From assembly GCA_002331565.1 (NCBI GenBank), contig DCZC01000242.1:1-45858 (forward strand): a stretch of 45,858 bases of DNA, read 5' to 3'. A program made the position numbers and the translations under genes. Below the pieces are notes generated by a model. The model ran no database searches. It saw only the letters and a list, made by a program, of their open reading frames with translations, and was not told the DNA's origin. Shown one piece after another: positions 1 through 7,474 of the stretch (positions are counted from its first letter, which is position 1; the number at the start of each line of letters is the position of its first letter). The stretch comes from Gemmatimonas sp. UBA2094 (GTDB taxonomy: Bacteria > Gemmatimonadota > Gemmatimonadetes > Gemmatimonadales > Gemmatimonadaceae).

Positions 1-301
1 CGCGCTCGATGCGGTCACCGCCGCGGTCGGTGAAGATGTAGTAGCCCACGCTCCCCACGTAGCCGCGACCGAAGTCTTCGTACATGGGATCGAACTGGTT
101 TTCCTTCTGCATCGTGATCCACATATCCACGCCGTTATCGCGCAGGGCAGCGGGGAGGATCTTGTCGAACTTGTCGCGACGGATCTGACAGAGCCGTTCC
201 CAGCGGACCTTGGCGGGTTCGGCCGGAGCCTGAGCGCGGGCACGCACGGGTACGACCGCCGACGCCGCGAGGAGGGATGCCAACAGGAGAGAGTGGCGCA
301 T
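1..301 (-). CDS. M24-family (Xaa-Pro aminopeptidase-like) exported peptidase, N-terminal part only
   Basis: The gene starts with ATG at 301 on the minus strand and runs off the left edge, so about 100 residues are visible. A hydrophobic signal peptide (MRHSLLLASLLAASAVVPV) is followed by an Ala-Gln-Ala cleavage-like site. The next part, including RRDKFDKILPAALRDNGVDMW and ITMQKENQFDPMYEDF, is the start of the creatinase-like N-terminal domain that precedes the metal-binding pita-bread domain in M24 peptidases. The catalytic domain lies outside the window, so the exact activity is inferred. It appears to stand alone: the next gene upstream on this strand ends at 407. Confidence 0.75.
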   Translation of the reverse strand, partial: MRHSLLLASLLAASAVVPVRARAQAPAEPAKVRWERLCQIRRDKFDKILPAALRDNGVDMWITMQKENQFDPMYEDFGRGYVGSVGYYIFTDRGGDRIER

Positions 302-406
302 ACCGAGGGGTTGAGGACCCCCGAAGATGCGGTGCGTGCCTTCACGGCGCGAGCGGTTGCGGCGCCCGGATTACCGCTGCCGGACCCTCAGCCGTTGCTT
401 GGTGCC

Positions 407-1087
407 TTACGGGCGGTACTCCATCCGTTCGGTAGCCCGTTCGGCGTGCGGTACAGGAATGGGTTGTGCCACCCCCGCACCGAGCTGGCGACCATTGGGG
501 TCGCTCATGACCCGAGTGAGGAAGCGCTGCCCTTCGCCAATGCGCTCGATCTCGATCGCCATGCTCTCGACCGCCTGCCCCATCTGATCCAGCCGCTCAG
601 TCACCTCCTTCGGCACCGGCGCAATGACCGCCGCGCCGCGCTTCCAGAGCCGCCGCGCATACGCGATGGCAATGGGACAGAGGACGAAGATGGTGAAGAC
701 GATCGGAATCGCGATCACTTCCTCGGGCGGCCCGGTGCGCGGCGGCGGTGGCGGCTCGGGAACAACGGCGCCAGGCACGGCGGCAGCCTTCGACACCGCC
801 AGGTCAGCCTGAGCGATCTGCTGCTCCAGCGACAGGATGCGCGCGTCGGTCTCCTTGAGACGCGTAGCCAACCCTTCTCGGTCGGGTGCCGTGATGTCCT
901 CCGCCTTGAGCGATCCGGCGATGTCGTTGCGCTGGTCCTGCACCCGCTCCAGCTGATCGCGCAGCTCGGAGCGCTGATTGCGCAACGCCTCGTAGATCGC
1001 CTGCGGACGGGCGCCGTCGGGGGTCGCGATGGTGATCGGGATCTGGTCCGGCCCCACAGCGGGCGGCGGTGACGGCGTGGGTTGCAT
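407..1087 (-). CDS. Hypothetical coiled-coil protein with one membrane segment
   Basis: I chose the ATG at 1087 (MQPTPSPPPAVG). A longer in-frame reading to 1171 adds a basic, Cys-rich stretch that looks non-coding. From this start the protein is 226 residues. Residues about 30-100 are rich in Glu, Gln, Arg and Leu with heptad spacing (coiled coil). A Pro-rich stretch (PEPPPPPRTGPP) follows, then a single hydrophobic segment at about 126-148 (IAIPIVFTIFVLCPIAIAYA) with a positive flank. The C-terminal 70 residues hold a second short helical region. I recognise no enzymatic motif. The topology suggests a membrane-anchored scaffold or structural protein. No partner gene is obvious. Confidence 0.7.
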   Translation of the reverse strand: MQPTPSPPPAVGPDQIPITIATPDGARPQAIYEALRNQRSELRDQLERVQDQRNDIAGSLKAEDITAPDREGLATRLKETDARILSLEQQIAQADLAVSKAAAVPGAVVPEPPPPPRTGPPEEVIAIPIVFTIFVLCPIAIAYARRLWKRGAAVIAPVPKEVTERLDQMGQAVESMAIEIERIGEGQRFLTRVMSDPNGRQLGAGVAQPIPVPHAERATERMEYRP

Positions 1088-1215
1088 GCGGCTCGGAAGC
1101 GACGGGTGATTACGGTGCGCGCATCGTGCACACGTACCACGTACGCTCAGGATCCTACGCGGTTTCGGCAACGGTGCCCGTCACCTTTCCACACAATCGC
1201 GCCTGGCGACGCGGG

Positions 1216-1617
1216 TCAAGCCGCCAGCAGCCGGGCGTTCCGCCAGTGGGCGCGCACGACCATGGTGGCCCCCGCGCTTACGGCCAGCACTTCACCCAGC
1301 GGGGAGGACGCCAGCGGGCGCACCAGCAGCAACAGCAGCATCCCCGCGAAAAACCACGCCATCGGCGCGTAGGACCGATGGCGGAGGAGCGCATGGCCAA
1401 GGCTCAAGACCCCCAGCAGCACGGCGGCCGCCAGAAACGCCCCTTCCACCCACGCGGCGCCGACCCCGGCGGCCCCAACTGCCGACAGTGCGCCCATGAA
1501 CAGGGCGGTCACGGCGCAGTGAATCGCGCAGATCGTGCTCGTGGCCATCCCCAGCCGGTCGAGCCAGGGGGACGAGCCAACGGCGCTGCGCGCTTCCGGA
1601 ATGGCGGGGCTGCACAT
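1216..1617 (-). CDS. MerC-domain-like small membrane protein
   Basis: The product is 133 residues with about four hydrophobic segments. Near the start is DRLGMATSTICAIHCAV, carrying a Cys-x3-Cys pair (C30, C34) with an adjacent His; this CxxHC arrangement is typical of MerC-domain proteins (PF03203). MerC proper imports mercuric ions in mer operons, but there are no other mer genes here, and stand-alone MerC-like proteins are common with unknown substrates. The ATG at 1617 has no Shine-Dalgarno site and lies a few bases from a -10-like hexamer, so the mRNA may be leaderless. The promoter is overlapped by a perfect Fur/Zur-type palindrome, which makes metal regulation likely. Zinc or another divalent metal is a more plausible substrate than mercury (inference). 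Confidence 0.7.
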   Translation of the reverse strand: MCSPAIPEARSAVGSSPWLDRLGMATSTICAIHCAVTALFMGALSAVGAAGVGAAWVEGAFLAAAVLLGVLSLGHALLRHRSYAPMAWFFAGMLLLLLVRPLASSPLGEVLAVSAGATMVVRAHWRNARLLAA

Positions 1618-1622
1618 GCACT

Positions 1623-1644
1623 TTATGATATTGATCTATCATAA
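1623..1644. promoter_or_regulatory. Fur/Zur-type operator: perfect 8-bp inverted repeat
   Basis: TTATGATA (1623-1630) and TATCATAA (1637-1644) form a perfect inverted repeat with a 6-bp spacer. The site is strikingly AT-rich for this genome and resembles Fur-family boxes. It overlaps a minus-strand promoter for the MerC-like gene: a -35-like TTGAAG (complement of 1647-1652), a 16-bp spacer and a -10-like TATCAT (complement of 1625-1630). The first transcribed base would fall at or next to the ATG at 1617. On the other side lies the zinc-free L31 gene, a classic Zur target in other bacteria. A Fur-family repressor gene sits at 7103-7474. Confidence 0.7.
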
Positions 1645-1862
1645 CACTTCAAGTCCCTGACCAAAATGGCAGGGGACGCCTTGAACAGCGGGCCCCACGC
1701 TGCCAGCTTTTGAGGCTGGGCACCGGACTCACCGCCTTGGCGGCCCGATGCACCCATTCGCCGCAGTCGGGCGACCCGCGCCGCGCCCCATGCGCCGTAT
1801 CGGGTAATTCCATTCAAGAACGCGCACACCGCCGGAAATGGTGGCGCATGCTGGAGAAGATG

Positions 1863-2108
1863 ATGGCCAAAGAAGGCATCCATCCGCCGTACCATCCGGT
1901 GGTGTTCAAGGACGCGTCCACGGGTGCACTCGTGCTCACGCGCTCGACCATGACGAGCGAGCAGAAGATCAAGCTGGACGACGGCAACGAATATCCGCTG
2001 ATCCTGCTCGAAATCACGGCCGACTCGCACCCGTTCTACACGGGCACGCAGCGCCTCATCGACACGCAGGGTCGCGTCGACAAGTTCAAGAAGCGCTACG
2101 GCCGATAA
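1863..2108 (+). CDS. rpmE2: Type B (zinc-free) 50S ribosomal protein L31
   Basis: The product ([17 protein letters not shown]..., about 81 residues) matches type B L31, with [20 protein letters not shown] and the basic C-terminus KFKKRYGR. It contains no cysteine, so it is the C-minus paralogue that can replace zinc-binding L31 in the ribosome and release zinc during starvation. In many bacteria it is Zur-repressed. I prefer the ATG at 1863 because GGAG at 1853-1856 is then 6 bases upstream; ATGs at 1848 and 1860 are alternatives. The roughly 220-nt stretch between the Fur/Zur-type palindrome and this start contains short hairpins (near 1652-1676 and 1698-1720) but no convincing ORF, and may be a leader. 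Confidence 0.92.
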   Translation: MAKEGIHPPYHPVVFKDASTGALVLTRSTMTSEQKIKLDDGNEYPLILLEITADSHPFYTGTQRLIDTQGRVDKFKKRYGR

Positions 2109-2126
2109 GGTCGTCGGGTCGCGCAG

Positions 2127-2213
2127 ACCCGAATCTCACAACCCGAACTCACAACGCGAAACCGCTCGGTTTCGGGTTTTGGGTTCGGGTTTTGAGTTTT
2201 GGGTGTTGGGTGG
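2127..2213 (+). repeat. Degenerate heptamer arrays around a terminator hairpin
   Basis: Downstream of rpmE2, an AC-rich stretch (ACCCGAA units with a 14-base spacing, 2127-2161) is followed by a perfect hairpin (CGAAACCG 2157-2164 and CGGTTTCG 2167-2174). A GT-rich stretch then repeats roughly every 7 bases (GGGTTTT, GGGTTCG, AGTTTTG and similar, to about 2208). The hairpin followed by GGTTTTGGG could terminate rpmE2, and the two arms as a whole are roughly complementary. The gene on the opposite strand (CopD) ends at 2214, so the structure may serve both sides. Confidence 0.55.
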
Positions 2214-3068
2214 CTACTCTCCCAGCGGCTCGGTCCCGGTGAGCACCGACGTCACCAGCAATACGGCGGTCGCCACGCCGATTTCCACCCACATGGTGCG
2301 GTTCACGGGTGCAGCCCCCCGCGCAATTCGTGACCGCTGGCGGGCGCCGATGGCGAGCACGGCGAGCACGAGCGCGCTCTTCACGATCAGCAGCCGCCCG
2401 TAGTCGCTCGCCACGATCGCTGCCGGCGCCGTGCCGCCCAGCAGACGCCACCCGCTGCCCACGCCGGTGAGCACCGTCACCGGCGCCATGATCGTCGCGG
2501 TGCGACTGAACGTGCGCCACGCCGTATCGCGTAGCGTGAACGCCGGCGCGCGCGTGATGAGCAACGTGGTCAGCAATCCGCCGATCCACGCGCCCATCGC
2601 GATCCCATGCATGGCATCGAGCAACCGCGCGCCAAGCGGCCACTGCTCGTCGGCCGCGGCGTGACCCAGGCCGCCGAGTGCGACGGCTACCCCGAGCGAC
2701 GCGATCACGAGCACCAGCGACGTGGTGCGACCGGTGGGAATGACGAGAGCCACCGACGCCAGCAGACACGCCATCGTGAGCTGACTCCATCCATGCCCCC
2801 ACGACGTCTCGGCGAGCAACGTGGGTATGTCGGCGCGTGACATCTCCAGCGCCCCGAGTTGTAGCTGCAGCAGCAGAAGTGGCGCCGCGATGAGCGCGAA
2901 CGCCCCGAGGCGAGCAACCGTACGCGGCGCGACGGTATCGAACACGCTGCGGGCGCCCGCCTTCCACGCAGGGTCGAGGAACGCTACGCTTCCGCGGCCG
3001 ATGGCGATGAGTGTCCCTATGTACAGCAGCGTCTTGGCCGCCAACGGACCCCCCGCCATCGCCTCCAC
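2214..3068 (-). CDS. copD: CopD-family copper resistance membrane protein
   Basis: The 284-residue product has about eight hydrophobic segments in the CopD/PcoD pattern. It includes the conserved MHGIAMGAWIGGLLTTLL segment with a His near the membrane face and the GLGHAA motif just before it. CopD proteins sit in the inner membrane and are thought to work with periplasmic CopC to move copper into the cell. The start at 3068 is one base from the CopC stop at 3070, so the two are translationally coupled, which is the usual CopC-CopD order. It is the last gene of a minus-strand metal run that also holds a COG0523 GTPase and a ZIP/permease fusion. Confidence 0.85.
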   Translation of the reverse strand: MEAMAGGPLAAKTLLYIGTLIAIGRGSVAFLDPAWKAGARSVFDTVAPRTVARLGAFALIAAPLLLLQLQLGALEMSRADIPTLLAETSWGHGWSQLTMACLLASVALVIPTGRTTSLVLVIASLGVAVALGGLGHAAADEQWPLGARLLDAMHGIAMGAWIGGLLTTLLITRAPAFTLRDTAWRTFSRTATIMAPVTVLTGVGSGWRLLGGTAPAAIVASDYGRLLIVKSALVLAVLAIGARQRSRIARGAAPVNRTMWVEIGVATAVLLVTSVLTGTEPLGE

Positions 3069-3069
3069 G

Positions 3070-3456
3070 TCAGGGCGCCGGCTTCACCGTGAAGCCGAAT
3101 GTGCCGTTCACCACGTGGCCGTCCTTTGACATGGTCTTCCACGTCACCGTGTAGTGGCCCGCGCCGAGCGGCTTGGCGAACTTCGCTTCGATGGGCGCGT
3201 CGGCGCCGGATGCACGCGTGGCCTTCTCCACGGCCACCGCCGCCTTGGTATCGGTCGCCACGGAGATCTTGGTGGCAGGCAACTCGGCCGGTTCGCTCAG
3301 CCACAACCGCACGGCGTCGGGACTCGTCGTGAGGACGGTATCCCTGGCCGGAAACGAACGCTTGAGCTTGAGGTGCGGAAGACGGGTGGCCCCCACGAAG
3401 GCGGGAAACACCACAGCGGCCAGAACCGCGGGAACCTGCAGTCGGAGTCGAGTCAT
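3070..3456 (-). CDS. copC: CopC-domain periplasmic copper-binding protein
   Basis: I placed the start at the ATG at 3456 (MTRLRLQVPAVLAAVVFPAF), which gives a clean signal peptide; a longer reading to 3522 adds a non-hydrophobic lead. The mature part begins LPHLKLKRSFPARDT, with the His of the CopC N-terminal copper site, and continues with LTTSPDAVRLWLSEP. It ends in the CopC signature SKDGHVVNGTFGFTV, which carries the second copper-ligand His. At about 128 residues it has normal CopC length. It binds copper in the periplasm and should hand it to CopD, whose gene follows with a one-base gap. Confidence 0.88.
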   Translation of the reverse strand: MTRLRLQVPAVLAAVVFPAFVGATRLPHLKLKRSFPARDTVLTTSPDAVRLWLSEPAELPATKISVATDTKAAVAVEKATRASGADAPIEAKFAKPLGAGHYTVTWKTMSKDGHVVNGTFGFTVKPAP

Positions 3457-3558
3457 CGGCGGGCGCGCAGAGAGGACGGCCGGCACGACGCCGGCGGTGT
3501 GACTACGGGAAACGTGGGGCAATGTCGATCACAATTGAAGTCGCACAGACTGCCTGCA

Positions 3559-4500
3559 TCACACCCGGAGCGCGTCGATTGCCAACACCAGCTTGGCCAC
3601 GGGCATGTCCACCCCGATGAACAGCGCCGTGGGCTGGGCATCCGCGTGCGGCCACGACTGATCGAGGCGCAACGTCTGGCGGCCGGGCACGCGATGCCAC
3701 ACGTACATGGGGCCGGGATCGTCGGCAAAGCGCACCAGTCCCTTGGCCCGCACCACACTCTGCGGCAACGCCCGCACGAACTGTTCGAACGCGGCGCGCG
3801 ATACCGCGGCGGGCATGGGCAACGACACGCTACCGAACGGATGCGTGTGTTTCGCCTGCTCGTACGAAGCCCGCGCCTCGGCGCCGGTGACCCGCCCTCC
3901 GCGCGTGGCGTCATCACGTACTGCGTGCACCAAGTCCGCCAGCTGCTGCACGTACAACGGTGTACCCACAAACGCCGCACGCGCGTTCACCTCACGCAAC
4001 GACTGCTGCACCTCCGCCAGCCGCGCACCGGAGAGCTTGTGTGTCCAGTTGAGGTACACGTGCGTGGCCGTGCTCACCTGTGCCCGCTCGAGCCCGTTGT
4101 GCCACCACCGCTTTTGCCAGCGCGCCGCGTCCACCACCGTGAGCTGCAACGGCAGCGTGAAGTGCGACAGCTTGCGGTCGGTGGTGAGATGCCCCAGCAG
4201 CTCGTCGGTTTCCGTGGCGCCGTTGGCCTCGATGAGCATCACGCTGCCGGGATCGGGCGGCACGTCGTACAGTGTCTGCAGCAATTCACGCAGACTGCCA
4301 CAGCACACGCACTCGCCGTTGAGCGGCGTGACCAGTGCATCGAGCGCACCGAGGCGGGCCGCGTCGATGGTCGCGTTCTCGAAGTCGTTGAGGATGATGC
4401 GGGGGCGCACGCCGTGCGCGGCCAGTAGCGGTACCGCCTCGGTGAGAAAGCGCGTCTTGCCTGCCCCGAGGAAGCCCGCCATGAGGACGAGCGGGATCAC
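3559..4500 (-). CDS. COG0523 (CobW/G3E) metallochaperone GTPase
   Basis: A 313-residue G3E GTPase. The P-loop is GFLGAGKT (residues 9-16) and the metal-binding CxCC motif is GECVCCGS (C64, C66, C67). There is a Walker B-like LIEANGATE and a CobW C-terminal domain with HTHPFGSVSLP near residue 217 and the HRVPGRQ and WPH elements beyond. COG0523 proteins insert or allocate zinc, cobalt or iron, and many are Zur-regulated. This one lies 30 bases downstream of a ZIP/permease fusion gene and upstream of CopC-CopD. A role in zinc allocation under limitation fits the nearby zinc-free L31 and Fur/Zur-type site, but the metal is inferred. Confidence 0.88.
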   Translation of the reverse strand: MIPLVLMAGFLGAGKTRFLTEAVPLLAAHGVRPRIILNDFENATIDAARLGALDALVTPLNGECVCCGSLRELLQTLYDVPPDPGSVMLIEANGATETDELLGHLTTDRKLSHFTLPLQLTVVDAARWQKRWWHNGLERAQVSTATHVYLNWTHKLSGARLAEVQQSLREVNARAAFVGTPLYVQQLADLVHAVRDDATRGGRVTGAEARASYEQAKHTHPFGSVSLPMPAAVSRAAFEQFVRALPQSVVRAKGLVRFADDPGPMYVWHRVPGRQTLRLDQSWPHADAQPTALFIGVDMPVAKLVLAIDALRV

Positions 4501-4530
4501 GTGCCGCTCACGAATGCGCGCCGAATGGGC

Positions 4531-6357
4531 TCAGTGGACATCACGGAGCGACAACTCGGAGAGGAAACCGCGAATGCCGTTCCGCAGCACCGACGCGGCA
4601 TACAACAGCCCCACCGCCACCACCGCGAACAGCTGCAGCGGCGTGCCGACCGCTTCCTCGCCGATCGGCGGTTGCGTGCTCGACAGCGACGGCAGCCAGG
4701 CGTTCACCAGCAGCCCGAGCACGACGGCCGCAGCGATCATCGCGGCCGAGAACAGCCAGGCGAAGCGCTTGCCGTGCATGCGCGTGAGGATGCCGATCGT
4801 CGACACGTTGGTGGCGGGACCGGTGAGCAGCAACGCGAGCCCCGCGCCGGGACTTACCCCCGAGGCCACCAGCACCGCCACGAGCGGCGTCGAGGCCGAC
4901 GCGCAGATGTAGAGCGGCAGTCCCACGGCGGCGAAGACGAATACGTCGATCCCGCGCGGCAACGTGGCGAGCCACGATCCGGTGAGCACCGGCGCGGCGA
5001 TCGCCGCGATGATGAGCCCCACGAGAATCCACGGTGCGGTGTGGTCGACCATCTCGCCCAATCCCGACCGGGCGGCGCGGCGGAGCTTCTCGCGCGTCGT
5101 GATGGCCACGGGCGCGGCCTCGGCGAGCAGCGGCAGGGCGCGTCGCGGACGCGTGATGAGCCCTCCCATGAGCAGCGCCACCAGCAGGGCCGCCGTGGCG
5201 GCCGCCGCCACGCGCACGATGGCGAACGGCGTGCCCAACAGGGGTACCGACAACAGAATGGCGTCGATGCCCAGCTCGGGGGTCGCGACGAGGAACGCCA
5301 CTGCCGCCGTGGTGGAGGCCCCCTGTTGCACGAGCTGCTGATACAACGGCACCACACCGCACGAGCAGATGGGGAGTGGCAGACCGACCGCCATGCCGGC
5401 GACGCCCTGCCGGAGGCGCGACCCTTTGCTCATCCAGGCCAGCGAGCCGGCGGGCAGCCACGCGTACACGAAGCCCGCCGTGACGTACGCCAGCAGCACG
5501 GCGGGCGCACTATCGAGGCAGAGCGACCAGAAGGTGCGCCACGTGCTCGCGAGCGATGCATCGCCAGCGGCGGGATTCCGGCTCCAGTACAGTGCGGCGA
5601 GCAGGAGCGTCCCGGCCAGCGCCCCGGTCCCGTTGGTCCAGGCAGGCGGCGCCGTGATGGCGGTGTGTGCCTGATCGTGCGCATGATCGTGCGCGTGATC
5701 GTGCGCGTGGCCGTGTGCCCCCACGACGTGCGGGTGGCCCGGCTCATGTTCGTGTGACGGATCGTGATCGTGCGCTGGGTGCGCAATGACGTGCAGCAGC
5801 GAGCCTCCCACGAGCGCTTCGAACAGCGTCGCTGCGCGCACGGGGAGCTGCGCGAACACCGCGGGCTCTGCCAGATATCCGAGGATGGTCATGGCGGCCA
5901 TGAAGCCCAGTACCACCCACGGCACCGCACGATCACGGTCGCTGAGCACCCACCACACCATGAGGCTCACGGGGAGTTGGTGCAGCACCACTCCGATGCC
6001 CAGCAGGCCGCCACTGCCGCTGGCTTGCGCAAGGGCGCTGCCATCGAGGGCCGAATGTGCGGCGACACCCAGCATCGCCAGCGCCATCACCACCAAGTGC
6101 GTCTGGCGTACGCCGAAATCGAGCAGGCGCTCCGCCAGTGAGGGCAGCGTGAAGCCGGCCAGCATGCACACGAACACCAGCAGATCAGCGGTGGCCAGGG
6201 CGTGTGGCACCACGTCGAGCAGCACGAGTCCGCCGATGCTCACCAGCACGAAGCCGTCGATGAACGTGAGCACGGCCGGCCGCGACCGGGACCACCGCGC
6301 GAAGAGCGGCCCCGATCCCAGCAATCCCAGACTCGACAACAGCAGCGCGTGATTCAC
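4531..6357 (-). CDS. Fusion of a ZIP-like metal transporter half and an SO_0444/DUF318-type permease half joined by a His-rich loop
   Basis: A 608-residue membrane protein. Residues 1-195 resemble a ZIP transporter: VVPHAL at about 49-54, HSALDG at 101-106, LHQLP at 125-129, all in predicted helices. Residues 193-231 form a His/Asp-rich cytosolic-type loop with repeated HAHD units. Residues about 245-600 match the permease family PF03773 (DUF318), with the hallmark PLPICSCGVVPL (about 328-338), the repeat-like YICASASTPL and the GPATN motif. The second half belongs to transporters linked to Cu/Zn efflux or arsenical export. Joining an uptake-type and an efflux-type module in one chain is unusual. 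The gene precedes the COG0523 GTPase and probably shares its mRNA. Confidence 0.8.
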   Translation of the reverse strand: MNHALLLSSLGLLGSGPLFARWSRSRPAVLTFIDGFVLVSIGGLVLLDVVPHALATADLLVFVCMLAGFTLPSLAERLLDFGVRQTHLVVMALAMLGVAAHSALDGSALAQASGSGGLLGIGVVLHQLPVSLMVWWVLSDRDRAVPWVVLGFMAAMTILGYLAEPAVFAQLPVRAATLFEALVGGSLLHVIAHPAHDHDPSHEHEPGHPHVVGAHGHAHDHAHDHAHDQAHTAITAPPAWTNGTGALAGTLLLAALYWSRNPAAGDASLASTWRTFWSLCLDSAPAVLLAYVTAGFVYAWLPAGSLAWMSKGSRLRQGVAGMAVGLPLPICSCGVVPLYQQLVQQGASTTAAVAFLVATPELGIDAILLSVPLLGTPFAIVRVAAAATAALLVALLMGGLITRPRRALPLLAEAAPVAITTREKLRRAARSGLGEMVDHTAPWILVGLIIAAIAAPVLTGSWLATLPRGIDVFVFAAVGLPLYICASASTPLVAVLVASGVSPGAGLALLLTGPATNVSTIGILTRMHGKRFAWLFSAAMIAAAVVLGLLVNAWLPSLSSTQPPIGEEAVGTPLQLFAVVAVGLLYAASVLRNGIRGFLSELSLRDVH

Positions 6358-6412
6358 CGCGCCGTCCCGATGGTGGTCATGCCTGAAAGATCACCGTCGG
6401 GGAAAGGGACGG

Positions 6413-7027
6413 CTACCGCGCTGGAAGCCTGGGGGCGATGGCCGCCACGACGCCCCACGCCACGCAGGCGGCCACGACGGTGTCGCTGAGGTAATGCGCC
6501 GTCGCCATAACGCGGGAGAGCCCGCACCCGGCGGCGAGCCCATAGAACACCCAGCGGGCGCGGGGGAACAGGCGCGCCAGCGCGAACGCACCGGCAAAGG
6601 CGACGAGCGTGTGCGAGCTGGGCAGCCCCATCCCGCGGTTGGAGAACGGAGCGTCCGCGAACGACCGAAAGGCGTACGCGAACTGTTCGGCGTCGGGGCG
6701 GAGCCGTCTCGACAGGAGCTTGATCACTTCCGCCGCAAGCCCCCCAAGCGTGGGCCCCAGCACCAACAGCCGCGTCCCCGCCCGGCGCGCGTCCGGCTCA
6801 CGCACCTGCAGCCAGAACGCCGTCGCGATGAGCAGCCACGTGGGAAGAAAGCCCATGCTGCGCAGCAGACGTCCCCAGTCCTTGTCGTAGACGGACGGCA
6901 CGCGCACGAGCCGCCACGCCGTTTCGTCGAGCAGATGCGCCGCCGCAATGGCGATCACACTCACGAGCAGCCAGCGGCCCCACGCCGGGCGTGGGACGGA
7001 TTCGGGGGGGACGACTTCAGGCGCCAT
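6413..7027 (-). CDS. PAP2-family membrane phosphatase
   Basis: I chose ATG 7027; longer readings would run across the divergent regulator gene. The 204-residue product has about five membrane segments and the complete acid-phosphatase triad: KLLSRRLRP (motif 1, KX6RP), GLPSSHTLVAF (motif 2, with Ser in place of the usual Gly of PSGH) and SRVMATAHYLSD (motif 3, SRX5HX3D). It should hydrolyse a lipid-linked or soluble phosphomonoester at the membrane, such as phosphatidate or undecaprenyl diphosphate. The exact substrate cannot be told from sequence. It lies 55 bases upstream of the ZIP/permease fusion on the same strand and 75 bases from the divergent Fur-family gene. Confidence 0.85.
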   Translation of the reverse strand: MAPEVVPPESVPRPAWGRWLLVSVIAIAAAHLLDETAWRLVRVPSVYDKDWGRLLRSMGFLPTWLLIATAFWLQVREPDARRAGTRLLVLGPTLGGLAAEVIKLLSRRLRPDAEQFAYAFRSFADAPFSNRGMGLPSSHTLVAFAGAFALARLFPRARWVFYGLAAGCGLSRVMATAHYLSDTVVAACVAWGVVAAIAPRLPAR

Positions 7028-7102
7028 GCGGCAAATCAATCGCGGAAGGGCGTGGCCCGCCACCGATGCCACGGGCCGCGCCCCCGTGACATATTTGAGG
7101 GC

Positions 7103-7474
7103 ATGGAACGCAACACCCGTCAGCGCGACGCCATTCGTCTGGTCTTCGAAGAGGTCCCCCGCCCGCTTGGCCCCACGGAGGTCCTCGAGTTCGGGCGCAG
7201 CCATGTCTCGAAGCTCGGCATCGCCACGGTGTATCGCACCATCAACTCGCTCGTGGAAAGCGGCTGGCTGGTCCCGGTCGAACTCCCGGGTGAGCCGCCC
7301 CGATACGAGCGTTCGGGCTCGGCCCATCACCACCACTTCCGCTGCCGTCAGTGCAGCCGCGTGTTCGAGATCCATGGCTGCCCGGGCGACCTGCAGCACC
7401 TCGCGCCCAACGGTTTCCGTCTCGAATCTCACGAGGTGGTGTTGTACGGCCTGTGCGACAAGTGCGCGTCCTGA
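7103..7474 (+). CDS. Fur-family metal-responsive repressor (Zur-like)
   Basis: The 123-residue protein has a winged-helix N-terminus with the recognition helix GIATVYRTINSL (39-50), a His cluster (SAHHHHFRC, 75-81), and two CxxC pairs: C81/C84 (CRQC) and C118/C121 (CDKC). This is the standard Fur/Zur layout with a structural Zn(Cys)4 site. ATG 7103 is preceded by TTTGAGGGC, giving a reasonable ribosome site. Its place between the zinc/copper transport block and the copper-delivery genes, and the Zur-like box at 1623-1644, favour Zur over Fur or PerR, but specificity is not provable from sequence. Its 3' end overlaps the SCO1 start by 13 bases. Confidence 0.85.
   Translation: MERNTRQRDAIRLVFEEVPRPLGPTEVLEFGRSHVSKLGIATVYRTINSLVESGWLVPVELPGEPPRYERSGSAHHHHFRCRQCSRVFEIHGCPGDLQHLAPNGFRLESHEVVLYGLCDKCAS

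Noticed and set aside
3154..5757. Long plus-strand open frames opposite CopC, the COG0523 GTPase and the ZIP/permease fusion
   Set aside because: Low-complexity Arg/His/Gln-rich translations without motifs; the minus-strand genes carry clear family signatures.
6494..7102. N-terminal extension of the Fur-family regulator frame up to 326 codons
   Set aside because: It reads antisense through the PAP2 phosphatase gene; the Fur domain begins at ATG 7103 and is complete at 123 residues.
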